DNA of 7,587 nucleotides, taken from the NCBI GenBank assembly GCA_001796865.1, contig MGNQ01000035.1, positions 61,883 to 69,469 on the forward strand, in the 5' to 3' direction. How positions within the stretch are numbered: the stretch's first letter is position 1; the number at the start of each line of letters is the position of its first letter. This DNA comes from Chloroflexi bacterium RBG_16_56_11 (GTDB taxonomy: Bacteria; Chloroflexota; Dehalococcoidia; Dehalococcoidales; RBG-16-60-22). Below the pieces are notes generated by a model that worked only from the letters and a program-made list of their open reading frames with translations, searched no databases and was not told the DNA's origin. This document shows positions 6,391-7,587 of the stretch, piece after piece. The position numbers were made by a program, and so were the translations under genes.

Positions 6391-6527
6391 TTGTCATGGC
6401 GAGGAGCCCCGATGCAGTCGGGGCGACGTGGCCATCTCTATCATTAGACTGTACCCGTGGTGGGAATTGCCATGCCTCCCGATTAACAGGGGCTAAGGAG
6501 TTCATCGGGATGGCCTCGCAATGACAA
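6391..6527. repeat. Palindromic intergenic repeat, copy 3
   Basis: The ends TTGTCATGGCGAG (6391-6403) and CTCGCAATGACAA (6515-6527) are inverted with one mismatch. A second pair, GGCCATC (6430-6436) and GATGGCC (6509-6515), lies inside. A separate perfect hairpin, GCCCCGA (6406-6412) with TCGGGGC (6418-6424), occupies the left arm. This is the longest of the three copies. With the terminator before it and the dnaX promoter after it, it accounts for most of the 316-bp gap at 6324-6639; I see nothing coding there. Confidence 0.75.
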
Positions 6528-6601
6528 ATTGTAAAACAACTGGACTAAGTCATGAGGTCAAAAAATATCTTGATATTGAACCATTACCCGTGGAAAATCT
6601 C

Positions 6602-6630
6602 TTGGGCGATATCCCGTTTTAGGGTATAAT
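6602..6630 (+). promoter_or_regulatory. dnaX promoter, apparently leaderless or nearly so
   Basis: A perfect -10 TATAAT (6625-6630) lies 17 bp after a partial -35 TTGGGC (6602-6607). The ATG of dnaX begins only 9 nt after the -10, so the transcript would start within a few bases of the start codon. No Shine-Dalgarno sequence lies between. Confidence 0.6.
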
Positions 6631-6639
6631 AGAAACGTC

Positions 6640-7587
6640 ATGGCCTCTCAGGTATATTACCGCAAGTGGCGCCCCCAGCGTCTCGCCGAGGTAGTCGGGC
6701 AGCAACACGTCACCCGTACTTTGCTCAACGCCCTGGCCGGTGAGCGGGTCTCCCATGCTTACCTTTTCTGCGGCCCGCGGGGAACGGGCAAGACCAGCAC
6801 GGCGCGCAACCTGGCCAAGGCCGTCAACTGCCTGGCCGGCGGCAAAGGTGAACCGTGCAACTCCTGCGAGATGTGCCGGGCCATCACCGAGGGACGGGCG
6901 CTGGACGTCATCGAGGTGGACGCCGCCAGCAACCGTGGCATCGATGAAATCAGGGACCTGCGGGAGAAAGTGAACTACGCCCCGGCCCAGGCCCACCGCA
7001 AGGTCTATATCATCGACGAAGTCCACATGCTCACCAAGGAAGCTGCTAACGCCCTTCTCAAGACGCTGGAGGAACCGCCGCCCCACGTCATCTTTATCCT
7101 GGCCACCACCGAGGTCCAGAAGCTCCTGCCCACCATCCTCTCGCGCTGCCAGCGTTTCGATTTTCACCGGCTCTCTCACGCCGATGTCGCCGCGAAGCTG
7201 TCACTCATCTGCCAGAAAGAAAACATCGGCGCCGAGCCGGAGGCGTTGAGACTCATCGCCCGCGCCGCCACCGGCAGCATGCGCGACGCCGAAAACCTCC
7301 TGCAGCAGCTGACTACCTATTACGGCGATAATATTACCCTCTCCCGGGCGCAGTCTCTCCTCGGCATCTCGGGCGACCAGCGTGCCCGTGAGCTCGTGAA
7401 AAATATCGTCGACAAGGACATCTCCGCCGGCATCGCGACGATAAACGATGTCAATAGCGATGGCCTCGACCTGCGGCAGTTCAACCGCGATGTCGTGGAA
7501 TACCTGCGACTGCTCCTGCTCGTCAAGACCGGCTCGGGCGACTCCGTCGAACTGACTCCTGACGATGTTAAGGAGCTTCAGGAGGCG
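6640..7587 (+). CDS. dnaX: DNA polymerase III subunit tau/gamma (N-terminal 316 residues, runs off window)
   Basis: DnaX is the ATPase of the clamp-loader complex, which loads the beta clamp at primed sites and ties the replisome together. The N-terminus YYRKWRPQ (6-13) is the family signature. Walker A is GPRGTGKTS (45-53). A zinc site is formed by C64, C73, C76 and C79. Walker B is VYIIDEVHM (122-130), with D126 and E127. Sensor 1 is around ILATTE (153-158), the SRC arginine-finger motif is 168-170, and the sensor 2 motif GSMRDAE is 212-218, with R215. Domain III continues to the window edge. The start is fixed by this N-terminus and by an in-frame TGA at 6577 with no other usable start codon between. 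There is no ribosome-binding site, consistent with a leaderless mRNA. The tau-specific C-terminal region and any programmed frameshift site lie beyond the window. Confidence 0.97.
   Translation, partial: MASQVYYRKWRPQRLAEVVGQQHVTRTLLNALAGERVSHAYLFCGPRGTGKTSTARNLAKAVNCLAGGKGEPCNSCEMCRAITEGRALDVIEVDAASNRGIDEIRDLREKVNYAPAQAHRKVYIIDEVHMLTKEAANALLKTLEEPPPHVIFILATTEVQKLLPTILSRCQRFDFHRLSHADVAAKLSLICQKENIGAEPEALRLIARAATGSMRDAENLLQQLTTYYGDNITLSRAQSLLGISGDQRARELVKNIVDKDISAGIATINDVNSDGLDLRQFNRDVVEYLRLLLLVKTGSGDSVELTPDDVKELQEA

Noticed and set aside
6619..7179. A 186-residue minus-strand frame opposite dnaX.
   Set aside because: It lies antisense to highly conserved DnaX ATPase motifs and shows no independent coding evidence.

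Overview
The window is ordinary bacterial chromosome of moderately high GC. It carries a bacterial-type class I GAPDH at the left edge and dnaX (DNA polymerase III tau/gamma) at the right edge, with a four-gene cytoskeleton-like block between them. Short palindromic elements of the GTCATTGCGAG...CTCGCAATGAC type sit in three intergenic gaps. Together these suggest Chloroflexota, perhaps class Dehalococcoidia. That assignment is a recollection-level inference; only 'bacterium' is firm, from dnaX and gap.

Layout: the 3' end of gap (1-292, +); palindromic repeat 1 and a sigma70-type promoter; a CetZ/tubulin-like GTPase, copy A (474-1649, +); palindromic repeat 2; convergent to copy A, a 169-residue protein made of eleven 11-residue helical repeats (1793-2302, -); upstream of it on the same strand, an 823-residue alanine/glutamate-rich rod protein (2446-4917, -); a 227-bp divergent promoter region; a second CetZ-like GTPase, copy B (5145-6323, +); a rho-independent terminator; palindromic repeat 3; a near-leaderless promoter and the first 316 codons of dnaX (6640 to the edge, +).

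The central block is the point of interest. The two GTPases align without a gap over 391 residues, at about 65% identity by hand count. They look like CetZ, the archaeal tubulin/FtsZ relative, rather than classical FtsZ, yet both end in KDIPSLL, which resembles the C-terminal adaptor-binding peptide of FtsZ. The paralogues differ most in the loop that corresponds to the tubulin M-loop and in the C-terminal linker. The rod protein's residues 20-728 tile exactly into twenty 25-residue and nineteen 11-residue units, and the small protein is built from the same 11-residue unit. A reasonable hypothesis is a two-tubulin filament system with dedicated helical-rod partners, acting in cell shape, envelope organisation or division. 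No function is demonstrated by the sequence. The flanking gap and dnaX genes are housekeeping and appear to be transcribed independently.
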